Positions 12,748-26,077 of a stretch of 64,000 bases of DNA are shown here, piece by piece. The stretch is from Cercozoa sp. M6MM (lineage: Eukaryota > Endomyxa: Ascetosporea): NCBI GenBank assembly GCA_040357565.1, contig JBDODJ010000025.1. One strand, given 5' to 3'. The position numbers were made by a program, and so were the translations under genes. Each line of letters starts with the position of its first letter. Within the stretch, counting starts at the first letter, position 1. A model generated the notes under the pieces. It worked only from the letters and a program-made list of their open reading frames with translations, did no database searches and was not told the origin of the DNA.

Positions 12748-13078
12748 CACAAACGCGCCGTATCAGGCATTTGCGCTGATTTAACCTGTTCTTAGTGCGG
12801 TACTGGCTCTTGAGACGTCGACAGCGATCGCAAAGATTTTGCTTTAGCATTTGGTATCTTTGGACCAGTGCCGGACAGGATTGTGCCGCAGTGCGTGCAC
12901 ACGGCCCTCCGTCCCTGCACACAAAATGCAGATTTCCAGGTGGACTCACCAGGCTCGATCGCGCTAGACATTGTTTCAAGTGTAGTGCAGAGACGCAAAA
13001 GGCCGGCGGTTGTGGTTGTGGGGTGCCAACAAAGGGTCTCCAACAAAGGGTCTTCAAAGGGTCTTCTTGGTTGTCGCG
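12748..13078. promoter_or_regulatory. bidirectional promoter region, with AAAGGGTCT repeats
   Basis: 331 bases between the starts of the minus-strand MFS gene and the plus-strand F-BAR/RGS gene. Three near-copies of AAAGGGTCTTC lie at 13031-13067, directly before the ATG, probably in the 5' UTR. No other element was identified. Confidence 0.45.
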
Positions 13079-16000
13079 ATGTCTGCGCTGGCAAGCGCTC
13101 TGGTGGCGCAGGAGCAGTCGCGGGCAGTGCAGCAATCGCGAGGCTCCGTGCCGCGTCTGTCACTGCGACGCAGCCGCAGCCAGGTGGACTCAGTGAGTCA
13201 CGAAGCACCACCATCGTTCACATCCTCGGCGCGTGTCTCAGCGACGAGTACGCGACCGTCTGCTTCAGCTGCGTCTTCTTCTGCCAACGTGCGTATGCCG
13301 CCAAAGTCGCAGCACAAGCAGCTGCTCAAAAAGGTGAAGGCGCACTCGCACCGGCCGTCGTCAAAGCTTGCGATTTCGCTCGCCAAATCCGACTGGCAGA
13401 GCGACGATACTTCCATGGTCTCTTGTTGTTTTTGTTGTTGTTTTTGCTTTTAACTGCGAAGGACTTGTGAAAGCAGGAGCCTGGGCCGCCGGTGGAAGCT
13501 GCTGACGACGACGACGATGAGCACCAGTTCGTGGCGCACTCGCTGCCAACCACCAAGTCGCCGCCCTTTGCGACAATGGTACAGCTCTTTTGTTGCCCTT
13601 GTGTTTCCTTTGTGGCAGGTGTAGCTTTCATTCACTGTGCGTGTGTCTGTGCTGATGCAGGCGCGATCGCCCGTGCATACCTCGCGAAAGGCGCTGCCAA
13701 TGGAGGTTGAAATGTGAGTTTCTCTTTGTCCCTGTGGACGAGGTGCGAGTTTACTAACTGACTGTTGTCGCAGAGCGCACGACGATTTTATGCTGCAGCT
13801 GCCGCGACGTCGCGTTCAGCGCGAATCGTGCTTTATCTTCTCTGAGCTTTGCTTTGATACTTCCCTGCTGGAAAAGCTTTGCCGGCGTGCACAGAGTTTG
13901 GCAGTCGGAGCAGCGCATCACGAGCGAAATTGATCTGTACGCGCGCAAGCAGTGGCAAGACGTTGCCGAGCACCAGTGCGTTTTTCTGCTTTTTCTTTGC
14001 TTTCGCAGACTTGCTTTTGTTTTTGCAGCTTTGGCTTTGCTTGCTTTTGTTTGCTGCTGCTTTTGTTTTTGCTCTGGGTACAGCTTTGTGTACGTAAGCA
14101 GTGCGCGACGCAAGAGTCATCACCGACGCGTGGTGAGCAACGAGAAACTGCCGCTGGAGTCGCTGCAGAAGGACGTGCTGGATGCCTACCTATCGCGTGA
14201 AGAGATCAAGCGACTCGACACGCAATCCGTGCTGGAACACGGCTCGTATAGGTAGCATTGGTTTCTGCCCATCGCCCCCTCCCCCCCCCGTTACCCCTCA
14301 TTCATGTGACAGCAATGCGATGCGCGGCCACCTGGAGAACGCGACATTGCAGACGCAGCACGGTTTGTATCTCACGAAGCGTCTGCGATCTTTTTTTGAA
14401 GCTTACGCCAAGTTGCAGTTCGTTTCTGCTTCAGTTTGTTGTGCTTTTAATTCTGTATGATATTTGTGCAGGAAGGACTTCCACGCGGAAGTGAAGAAAC
14501 TCGTAGATTTCGAGGTGGCGAAACTCGATGCGAAACTGAAGGGCATGCCGTCGAAGACATATGTGTCGACTTCGTGGCGCTGCGTCGACGAAATCTTTCG
14601 CTGCTGCGAGCAGAGTGCGCGTGTACATCATGACACTGCTGAGCAGCTTGAACTCTTGGTGCGCCATCCATACTCGTATGTTAACAACTTTCCACTGACT
14701 ATCTGCTTCAGGTTGTGCACCCACTGGCGAACTTCTACCAGGCGGCAGCCGAGCAGCGCAAAACATTGATGCGACGCGAACAGACACTCGTGAAGCAGAT
14801 GCAGACACTTGAGACGAAGGTGAACAAGCGACGCGCCAAGGCCGAAAAGCTGTTGGATGCGTTGCTTCAGACGCCTGTGGTATACTGAGCTTTCAGAGTT
14901 TTAACTCTAGTTGTGTGATTCACAGTCACAGTTTGTGTTGTGTGTAGCACGAGGAAGAAGTGCTGAGCGGTGACGAGAGCGACCTGGAAGTGAAGCGAGG
15001 AGTTTTTCGGAAGTTGGTACTTTGCCCTGTCTGCTATTCCCTACCCTACCCCCCCCCCCTGCAGTGGCACCGAATCAAGCGCGAGGAGTCGGAGGAAGAG
15101 AAGGAGAACGGCGTGGTGGAAGAGGTCGACGGACGCGTGTCAGTGCGTCTGCCGAACGACGTCGACACGGAGGAGGCGGTGGCACTGCAGGCGCCTGCGA
15201 GTGCTCGGGACAATCCGCTGGTTGCCGAGAGCGAGGAGGAACGACTGCTGCAGATTCTGTCACGTCACACGTCGCACATGCGTCGACAGACTCGCACGGC
15301 TTGTGTTGCCTACGAGGCTGCTGTGCAGGATGGGTAAACTACCCCCCCCCCCCCATCTCTCTTACCTTTACCCCTCCCCCGTAGACGTGCCCGACAGGAC
15401 GAGTTCTACCGTCAGCAGTTGCCAGGTTTGTCTAGTCCTATCTTCTTTTGTCCCTAGTACCCTTTACCCCCCCCCAGATCTGTTGTCGCGCATGCGTGCG
15501 TTGGAGGAGATGCGCGTGCGGTGCATGCGGAGTCATTTGGAGAAGTTCGTGTCGCTGCAAGACAACCTTGTCGCCTCGTGTACCGAACAGCATCACGGCA
15601 TTCTCGAAGTGGCCGCACAGTTGCGACTGGACATCCCGGCACCGAAACGATCGCTGCCGCGCACAAGTGCACTCGAGTATCAACTCGAATACACACCAGA
15701 TGACCTCAAGAACTTTGTGGTACCTCCCAGCACATCCCTCATCACATCCTATACCCCCGTTTACCCCCTTCCCCGGCAGAGACAGATGCGGCAGCGACTG
15801 CCATTCTCGGCGGCGCTGCAGGAGTATGCAAGTCGGCCCGAGGAGGAACTCGACATTGACCTGCCGCGACCCAAGTTCGCGGATTTGCGCGAGCACAAGC
15901 ACGTGCTCACAGCCTTCCACGCCTTCCTGCGACGCTCCTTGTGCGCGGAGAATCTCGTGTTCTGGAAAGACGTCGATCTGTACAAGCGGCAGACCGAGTT

Positions 16001-16478
16001 CTCGTCGCCGCACGCTCGTCGCCGTGCCGCCAAGATCTACGCCAACTACGTCGATCGCAACGCGCGTCTGCACGTCAACTTGCCTGCCAGTGTACCTCCT
16101 GTCCTAACATCTACCCATATTCTTATCCCCACCCCGTGTACTTTAGGTCCTGGACGACATCGACTTGAAGATCTCGCAGTGGACTGAACTTTCCGAACAG
16201 CAGGTAGCTTCCACCCAGTCCATCATATCGACAGATGCATCGCGGAGTGTATGCACAGCGCGAGTGTCTGTTCGATACGGCGCTGCGGGAGATCGAGAAA
16301 CTGATGCAGTCGGACTCGATGCCCAAGTTCTTGAAGTCACAGGTACCAACTCACTCGCGGACCTGTCTACATGTCTCTGTTTGTACCACGTACTAACAAT
16401 ACAAACGCGTAGGAGTATCGCGACGTATTGCGCACCTCGCACGCACCGCAGCGACTGTCGCCGATGAGTCGCGAGTAG
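13079..16478 (+). CDS. F-BAR domain and RGS domain fusion protein
   Basis: The spliced product is roughly 800 residues. The first 110 residues are Ser/Arg-rich and probably disordered. A long helical F-BAR (FCH) domain follows. Its visible blocks are LTKRLRSFFEAYAKLQKDF, EVKKLVDFEVAKLDAKL, CVDEIFRCCEQSARVHHD, AEQLE and KAEKLLDALL. After an acidic insert come YEAAVQDGRARQDEFYRQQLP and MRALEEMRVRCMRSHLEKF, which fit the second half of the F-BAR helix bundle. The C-terminus is an RGS domain: HVLTAFHAFLRRSLCAENL, FWKDVDLYKR, AAKIYANYVDRNARLHVNLP, AQRECLFDTALREIEKLMQ and SMPKFLKSQEY. Introns were placed by phase, including one of only 31 nt at 16204-16234. F-BAR domains bind and curve membranes; RGS domains accelerate GTP hydrolysis by G-alpha. 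The joint role, G-protein control at curved membrane, is inference. Confidence 0.85.
13981..14090 (+). repeat. TTTGCTTTTG-type intronic array
   Basis: Pyrimidine-rich intron of the F-BAR/RGS gene, made of CTTTGC and TTTTTGC units without purine-rich interruptions. The same array type fills introns at 17198-17340 and 20182-20300. Confidence 0.75.
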
Positions 16479-16918
16479 CGTCGCCACCGACACCGACACG
16501 GCGCAACGTAGTGTTAGTTGTATCTTTTTGCACTGTACCTGAGTTAAGGCACGGTTGACAACCAAACGTCGCGTATGAGGATTGATTTAGATGATGTTTG
16601 TTGAGCGCCGAGCAGTCGGATCGGCGCTTAATCACTCGGAGATCCGATCATCGAGAAAGTTCGAAAGGTCAGCTGGCCCGCTGACGTCAACTCAAAGTGC
16701 TAAACTCCGCCCATTCTGTGCGTGTGTGTGCGTTTATCCTGTAGGTAGCATGACTGCACATGCTAATAGGTGTGCGCGCTGTCCTAGGTCGCACTTTGAG
16801 TTTTTTGTTTTTTTGTCGCAAGCCGTGTTTTGTGTTGTGTCTTGCCTCGTTTGTTTTGCTTTCGTTTGCTTGTCTCATTTGCTTTTACTCGTGTGTGTGC
16901 TCGCAGAGACCCGCGAAA
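16479..16918. other. intergenic region and probable 5' UTR intron of HPPD
   Basis: 440 bases. The right half (16745-16906) has a GT-AG span rich in TTTG and ending TCGCAG just before the HPPD start, so a 5' UTR intron is likely. The left half holds the 3' UTR of the F-BAR/RGS gene. Confidence 0.4.
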
Positions 16919-19538
<2,620 letters not shown>

Positions 19539-22457
19539 ATGCTCGCTCTTCGACGATTTGTGCCTGTTCGTCGCTTTGCGCGTGCCTTCAGCGCGGTCGA
19601 GCGTGATGAGATGGAGTACGACGTTGTCATCGTTGGAGGCGGTGCTTTTGCCTTTGCTTTGTGGATTCGCACGGGTGCTCAGTATGGTTGGTGTGTTGTA
19701 TTTGTTTAAACTCCAGGTCCTGCCGGTCTCTCGGCCGCCATTCGTCTCAAGCAGCAGAACGAAGACCTGTCCGTGTGTCTCTTGGAGAAGGGCGCTGAAG
19801 TGGTACGCTTCTTTCATTTTTTTTAGTTGAGTTGAGTTGAGTTGCTTTGAGTTGAGTCGAGTTGAGTTAGTTGCTTTAATAAGTTGAGTTGAGTTGAGTT
19901 GAGTTGAGTTGATGAGTTGCGTTGAGTCGAGTCGAGTCGAGTTGTGTTGAGTTGAGTTGATACAGGGTGCGCACATTCTGAGCGGCAACTGCTTCGACCC
20001 GATCGCTCTGCGTCGTCTGTTCCCGGACTTTGTAAATCGAATCTTTCACCCTTGCTTTGAGGCGAGTTGCGTTGAGTTGAGTTGAGTTGAGTTGAGTTGC
20101 TTCGGTGGCAGGAAAAGCGCGGTGCCCCGTTGCGCGTGCCAGTGAAGGAAGACAAGTTCTACTACCTGCCGACTCGTGATTGCTCTTTTGCTTTTCTTGC
20201 TTTGCTTTTGCTTTTCTTGCTTTGCTTTTGCTTTTCTTTGCTTCGTGCTTTGCTTTGGTTTGTGTGCTTTGCTCTGCTTCCTTTGCTTGCTTTCGTGTCA
20301 TAGCTGTCGTTTTCAACAGAGGGACTGTCGATTCCGACGCCGATTCCGCCGGCTCTGCACAATGGTACTTTGAGTTGAGTTGAGTTGAGTTGAGTTGAGT
20401 TGAGTTGAGTTGAGTTGAGTTGAGTTAAGTTGCTTTTGAGTTGAGTTGAATTGTAGAGGGAAACTACGTGATTTCGCTGGGTGAGCTTTGTAAGTGGCTC
20501 GGCGAGCAGGCAGAGGAGCTCGGCGTTGAGGTTAGTAGAACTCACCCTCACCCTTACCCCTCACACCCTGTGCTGTGGTCAGATCTACCCGGGTTTCGCT
20601 GCTGCGCACGTGTTGTACGACGACTACGGCAAGGTGAAAGGCGTCGCCACAGGCGATATGGGCGTGCAGAAGGACGGCACTCATGGTAGTCTTACCTAGT
20701 CTTACCTAATCTACCCCTCCCCCTTTACCCCCCCCCCCATGTTTAGGTCCGGACTTTGAGCCGGGCATGGCGCTGCTGGCTCCGAACACTCTCTTTGCCG
20801 AAGGTACTTTTGCCCTTTAACCCTTTACCCGTTAGCTCCTTACCCCTTTTGGGGNNNNNNNNNNNNNNNNNNNNNNNNNNNNNNNNNNNNNNNNNNNNNN
20901 NNNNNNNNNNNNNNNNNNNNNNNNNNNNNNNNNNNNNNNNNNNNNNNNNNNNNNCCCCCCCCCCCCAGGCCTGGGCATCAAGGAGGTGTGGCAGCTGACG
21001 GCCGAGCAAGCCAAAGAGCGCGGTCATACGCCGGGCAAAGTGGAGCACACCGTGGGATGGCCTCTGCCCACCGATGTCTATGGCGGCAGCTTCCTGTACC
21101 ACGCCGATGACAACAAAGTGCTCCTCGGCTATGTCGTTGGACTCGACTACGAGAATCCCTTCGTGTCGCCCTACGACTCTTTCCAGCAGTGGAAGACGGT
21201 ACCGGGCAGCTTACCCCTATTCACCCCCCTATTTACCCCCCTATTTACCCCCTACTTACCCCCCACTTTACCCCCCACTTACCCCCCACTTTACCCCCCA
21301 CTTACCCCCCACTTTACCCCCCTTCTTACCCCCCACTTTACCCCCCCCCCAGCACGAGCGCGTGGCATCGCTGCTGCGAGGTGCCGAGTGCATCGGATAC
21401 GGCGCCCGTGTCATCAACGAGGGCGGTCTGCAGTCGCTTCCGCAGCTGAGTTTCCCGGGCGGTGCCTTGCTGGGCTGTGCTGCCGGTACGCTCAATGTGC
21501 CTCGTATCAAGGGTGCACACACGGCCATGCTGTCCGGCATTGCTGCTGCCGATGCCATCGCGGTACCTCACTTTTACCTCTTCCCCTACCCACCATACTC
21601 CATACTGCTGCAGAAAGGCGACCTTGGCACTTACGATCGTGATGTCAGGTATCTTACCTCCCTCCACACACCTCCCATTTTACCTCCCCCTCCAGGGAAG
21701 GCGAAATCGGCCAGGAGCTGCACTCGGTGCGCAACGTGCGACCGGCCTTTAAACACGGACTGTTCGCCGGCCTTATCCACTCGGCCATCAACCTGTGTAG
21801 ACTTGTCCATTGTCCCTGTTCCTAGCCTTATCCTCCCCCCCTAGTCATTACCCGAGGTCGCGAGCCGTACACGTTGTCGCATGGACACGCGAGCGATGCG
21901 GCGGCTACCAAGCCTCGCGCCGAGGCGACGCCGATCGAGTATCCCAAGCCGGACAATGAACTCACCTTCGACATTCTCACCAACCTCGCCCGCAGCAACA
22001 CTATGTGTGTTACCTCCCTACCCTTACTCTCTACCCTTACCCTCCCCTTACTCTCTACCCTTTCCCTCTACCTTTCCCTCTACCCTTACTCTTTACCCTT
22101 TCCCTCTACCCTTTCCCTCTACCCTTCCCCCCTGTTCAGGCACGACGATGACGAGCCATCGCACCTGCTAGTCAAGGCGGAGAAGAGTGACGTGCCTGCG
22201 CGCAGCGAGGAGGTCTATGCCGCGCCCGAGACGCGCTTCTGTCCGGCCAAAGTGTACGAGTATGTGGACGGACGTCTGCAGATCAACTCGCAGAACTGCG
22301 TGCACTGCAAGGTGACCCTGTGTCCTGTTTTGTTCGGGTACTGTATTGCCCGCCCTATGCCCCGTCTGCACAGACGTGCGATATCAAGACGCCCGAGGAG
22401 TTCATCCAGTGGACGGTGCCGCGTGGTGGCAGCGGACCCAACTACGTCGCCATGTGA
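19539..22457 (+). CDS. ETFDH: electron transfer flavoprotein-ubiquinone oxidoreductase
   Basis: Mitochondrial inner-membrane flavoprotein passing electrons from ETF to ubiquinone. The N-terminus [19 protein letters not shown] is a typical matrix-targeting presequence. It is followed by the FAD-binding [14 protein letters not shown], cut by an intron. Further landmarks are [45 protein letters not shown] and [24 protein letters not shown]. The C-terminal 4Fe-4S cluster uses the Cys of [10 protein letters not shown] and the three of NCVHCKTCDI. The protein ends [10 protein letters not shown], as in the family. About a dozen exons. A 100-N gap (20855-20954) falls between NTLFAEG and GLGIKEVW, so a short conserved stretch that normally lies there is missing from the assembly. 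Introns carry TTGAG, CTTTG and CCCTTTA arrays. Confidence 0.96.
19826..19962 (+). repeat. TTGAG pentanucleotide array in ETFDH intron
   Basis: Tandem GTTGA units with variants GTCGA and GCTTT, filling most of the intron that ends at 19965. Similar arrays recur in two later introns of the same gene and in three other genes. Confidence 0.9.
20060..20102 (+). repeat. short TTGAG array in ETFDH intron
   Basis: Five or so GTTGA units immediately before the acceptor of the intron that ends at 20111. Confidence 0.85.
20182..20300 (+). repeat. CTTTTGCTTTTCTTG array in ETFDH intron
   Basis: Perfect to near-perfect units of TTTTGCTTTTCTTGC, then diverged TTTGCTT units. Sense-strand pyrimidine-rich. 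Confidence 0.85.
20366..20457 (+). repeat. long TTGAG array in ETFDH intron
   Basis: About a dozen perfect GTTGA units, followed by TTGCTTTTGAGTTGAG variants, spanning almost the whole intron. Confidence 0.9.
20855..20954. other. assembly gap (100 N)
   Basis: Scaffold gap inside ETFDH, flanked by GGGG on the left and a run of C on the right. It hides the end of one exon or a whole short exon. Confidence 0.99.
21211..21351 (+). repeat. TTTACCCCCCAC minisatellite in ETFDH intron
   Basis: About a dozen imperfect copies of TTACCCCCCAC or TTTACCCCCCAC with early CTATTTACCCCC variants, ending in a C-run and the acceptor at 21352. Confidence 0.9.
22010..22135 (+). repeat. CTCTACCCTTTCC array in ETFDH intron
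   Basis: Pyrimidine-only tandem units of CCCTCTACCCTTTC and relatives, filling an intron of ETFDH. Confidence 0.85.
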
Positions 22458-23003
22458 TTAACATAACTGAACGTCATCGCATCGCACCCATCGGACCGAA
22501 TCTGCGGTCGCACAGCATTTTGGGACTAAGTACTACATCCCAACTTTTGGGTGTTGGCTAAATCATACATAAGATGACGGAATCTGCGGGTATGGTGGTG
22601 TGTTTCCGTCGAGTAATCCGACTCTGATGGAAAAGGCTAAAATAATGGTAACGCAATGCGCTCAAACTGCTGTAAACTTTTGTGAGTCATGTTATCTTTA
22701 CACTACTTCGTCGTCACTGTTCATTTTTCGAGCCATTCACTTTTACTGCACCAACCACTGGTGCAGGGGAACTACATAGTTGGTTTCCTAACTACCTGCA
22801 CAAACCATCGCATGAAGTCGACTTCGTCTGTGGAACGTCAAAAGGGGAGCTGTATTATCCTACCCTAAGCGGGCGGTAGACACGATCATGCTCTTGCGTT
22901 ATGACCCACTCGGGCCACCCCGGACTGGTGCAGGGTAACTACATATTTGGTTTCATTTAAGGGTCAACTAACCAGTCAATATGAATCCGAGTTTAAAATG
23001 TCG
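22458..23003. repeat. intergenic region with a 31-bp direct repeat
   Basis: It separates ETFDH (+) from the Gln-rich gene (-). ACTGGTGCAGGG(G/T)AACTA begins two copies of a 31-bp sequence at 22757-22787 and 22924-22954, differing at two positions. No ORF that I support. Confidence 0.6.
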
Positions 23004-23535
23004 TCATCTCAAGTTCTGCTGCTGGCCATAGCGAAAGCCGTAATGTTGCTGGTGCTGCAGCTGGTGCTGCTGCTGCGCCTGCTGATACATGTGTGGTTGG
23101 TGATACTGCGGCGGGTGCTGCTGGTGCTGCGGCTGCTGCCAGTGCTGTTGCTGTGGTGCGAATCTGCTCGCTACGGGTGCAGCTGCGGCCGCAGTCGTCG
23201 CTGCAGTCGCCGCTGCCTGAATTTCGCCCTCTTGGAACTGCTTCAAAGCCGCCTAGTCAACAACAGCAGCAAAACAGTAAACCTCTTCTCGTCCGTAATT
23301 CTCATATTCGACCCAAGTCGCACACCTGTCGCTTCGCCTCAAACGACGCTCGGCCCTCCACCGATGCTTTTGCCGGCGCCAGAATCCACCTGTTTGACTC
23401 GAGATCGCTGAACACAAAGGCGTCCAGCACGTGTCGTGCTCTTTCGTTGACTTTCTTCAACTCTGCACACACCCACATCGCGCTCCCAAGGGAAAATTAT
23501 TATGGTCAACCATTCTCGGGCGGTGCTTGTGACAT
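23004..23535 (-). CDS. small Gln/His-rich protein
   Basis: Three exons give about 136 residues. The first 55 residues are a mixed helical segment (LKKVNERARHVLDAFVF, WILAPAKASVEGRASFEAKRQ). Next comes an Ala/Thr run and a C-terminal tail dominated by Gln, His and Tyr. The start is ATG 23535. Both introns keep frame with ordinary GT-AG sites. I do not recognise the family. The head could be a small interaction domain; the low-complexity tail is the kind seen in RNA-binding or transcription proteins. It starts 250 bases from the divergent coiled-coil gene. Confidence 0.65.
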
Positions 23536-23784
23536 TTGTGCGCGCGCAAAAACACCCAACCACAGCGGAGCACTGACCGAGACGCTGTAGAACTGCTATC
23601 TGCAGAAGAAACTGATCTCATTGAGCCGATGATGCCAAGTGAGCCGATTTTCTCTTATTGGTCTCTCGCGTCGTTTCGGGCCTAGAACTTGCTGCAGACA
23701 CGTGCGATCTGACGGTAGTAGTACCTGTGCGCCCTGCACCGGGGGCACTTGAGATCAGATCAACTCTGATTTGCTACCACAAAA

Positions 23785-25664
23785 TGGACGACAGCGAGAA
23801 TGTGGCGCTTTCAGGTACAGTTCCCGTTCCGTCAGTGGTATGACTCACACGCGATGTTGATTAGCTAACTCAATACAATATGGAGATGCCAGCGCCACGA
23901 AACAGAAGCTGCTTGCGTTGCAGCAGGCGGCGAACGCCGCAGACGATGCTTCCCTCACGGTGCAGCAGCTGCTCGAAGCGCACTCCAAGCTTCAAGTACG
24001 CCTGTTTTTCAGCTTTAGTTTTTGGCGCTTTAAGTTGTGTTGCTTTGTTTCAGGGTGACGCAGCTGTTCTGGCCGAGAAAGCAGCGAGAGCACAACGAGC
24101 CTGCAGAGAAGTAAACCGATTTCAGTTCGAGTGAAGCGCCGAGACTGAGCGAAATTTCGCATGTTTCGCGCAGGAAAAACAAGCGAACGAAGATTTGAGA
24201 CTAAAAATTGCGCGTCTCGCGATGCATCTCAACGAAGCACGTGCTGCTTTGACGGCCGAACGTGCTTTACAGGCACAGGTCGCGCAGCAACGAGCGCGCG
24301 AAGAAGAAACCTGGCACCGTCAGTTGTCGCTTCTGCAGTCGCAAATGGACGCTCAAGTCGAACATGAAAAGCAAGTAGCGCGGTGCAAACTTTCACCTTG
24401 CTTCTTTCGCTTTCTTTCACAAGCTCTTTTGCTTTGACAGCGAGGAGGTCGAAGCGCTGCGAGAGAGGTGTCAAGCCTTGCAGAAGAAGTGCGAGCGACT
24501 TGAAGAACACGCGAGTGCTTGCACAAACGAAGTGAGTTGACGCAGCTTTTGGCTTTTGCTTTGAAAAAAGAAGGATGCTTCTTGCATTGTAGAACCACAA
24601 GCTTCGCGACAGTGCTCAAAGAGCGGACCTCTTGCAGAGTCAGATCACCCGTCTGCAGAACCGCAACGCCGATCTCGTGCGCGAAGCTAGCGAAACTGCG
24701 ACGAACCTGCAGCGCGAGCAGCGAAGAGCCGAAGATAGGTTCGTATGCTGTCTTTCACCAGTGATGCTTTTTACTATTGTGCTTTCTTGTTTGTGCAGTC
24801 TACAACGCGAAAAGCAACTTTCTGCTCAAGTTGCGCAACTGCGCCAAGAGAGGTGTGCCTTCTTTAACTGAGTTGAGTTGAGTTTAGTTGAGTTGCTTTG
24901 ATTGAAGTTGAGTTGCGTTGAGTGAAGTTGAGTTGAGTTGAGTTAATTGTGCAGTGCCCTCGCAAGACAGGAACACGACATGCAAACGCGCGAACTGCGC
25001 GAGCAGCGCGACGAGCTGCAGCGCTTCGTGGATCAGCTCGCTCAGTGGTCGGCGCAGTTCCGCGCGCGCTGCGGAGCGAAACTCGAGCGCAGTGGTGCGC
25101 GTCTGCGCATGGCGGCTACAGCACTAGGCACTGTTCTCAATGGTAGCAACAAAGTTGCGTCTTGATTGACCGGTCTTGTTGTATTCAAGTGCTGCTGTAG
25201 ATTTAACAAATGCACGGTCCGAGTGGAGTCTTCGAACGAGAGGGACAGAAGAGGAAGTGTTTCCGTTGCAAAATGCGTTGGACGCGGCGAGCGCCTTCTT
25301 CGACGCTGTAGCACGCGAGAAAGCGCAGCGGCGGCAGCAGCAACTGCAGCGACAGAGACATCGCGAGAAGTCCTCCTTGTACCTCTACCCTTTTCACATG
25401 CGTTTTACCTTCATCTGTTGTGTATCTTTACAGGGAAGGCAACCCAACAGCAGCGGCCTTGATGGACACACTGAACCGACCTCTCGACACCTTCGGTTCC
25501 GTGCAACCAATGGTACACTCGCACTCAGCTCAGACTGGCTGTGTTAACTCTATCGGTGAGGATCGTGTCTGCAGAGGGCGATCTCTCGGACAGCACCGTT
25601 CGAACCACCCGTAGCGACGTCTGCCAGGCCACCGCGCGCGCAAGCAAAGCCACAGAATCGGTAG
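23785..25664 (+). CDS. coiled-coil protein
   Basis: About eleven exons give a protein that is almost entirely heptad-type coiled coil. Examples are ATKQKLLALQQAANAADDA, EKQANEDLRLKIARLAMHLN, EEVEALRERCQALQKKCERLE and RELREQRDELQRFVDQLAQW. It ends in a short Pro/Arg/Thr-rich tail (PFEPPVATSARPPRAQ). The start is ATG 23785 (MDDSENVALS). Exon 2 uses the acceptor after position 23888 rather than the next AG, because only that keeps the coil in frame. One intron (24860-24953) is a TTGAG array. Similar coils occur in centrosomal, flagellar and tethering proteins; I cannot say which this is. Confidence 0.7.
24866..24949 (+). repeat. TTGAG array in intron of coiled-coil gene
   Basis: GTTGA units with GATTGAAGTTGAG and GCGTTGAGTG variants filling one intron, matching those of ETFDH. 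Confidence 0.85.
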
Positions 25665-25799
25665 CGTACGGCCCCAGCGAGGCCGCACTTGCTCTAGCTT
25701 TAGTTGTACGAGGAGTGCAAAACGCACCGCACGTGACCAAGTGCCGTGTGCTTGCCTGCGATCGCCATTAACCAAATTACCAAATAAATCAAAAATAAA

Positions 25800-25986
25800 T
25801 CAAACAGACAAACGGCAGCACGGTGTCGTATTGAGGCGAGCTGGAATTCGCGCGCAAAGGAGCGGCTTAGAGTGGCTCCAGTCTACCGCGATTCCGGCAA
25901 GAGACGCACGTTGCAGCTGCATGCCGTGTCGTCCGATGGCTCGAACCGCGAGCGACGCCTTAGATGAAGCATCGCCACCTACAGTA

Positions 25987-26077
<91 letters not shown>

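Noticed and set aside
21211-22135. telomere-like CCCTTA repeats
   Set aside because: The units vary (TTACCCCCCAC, CCCTCTACC), sit within spliced introns and do not form a uniform telomeric motif.
22947-23590. plus-strand Leu- and Ala-rich ORFs
   Set aside because: Antisense shadows of the Gln/His-rich minus-strand gene, whose exons close in frame.
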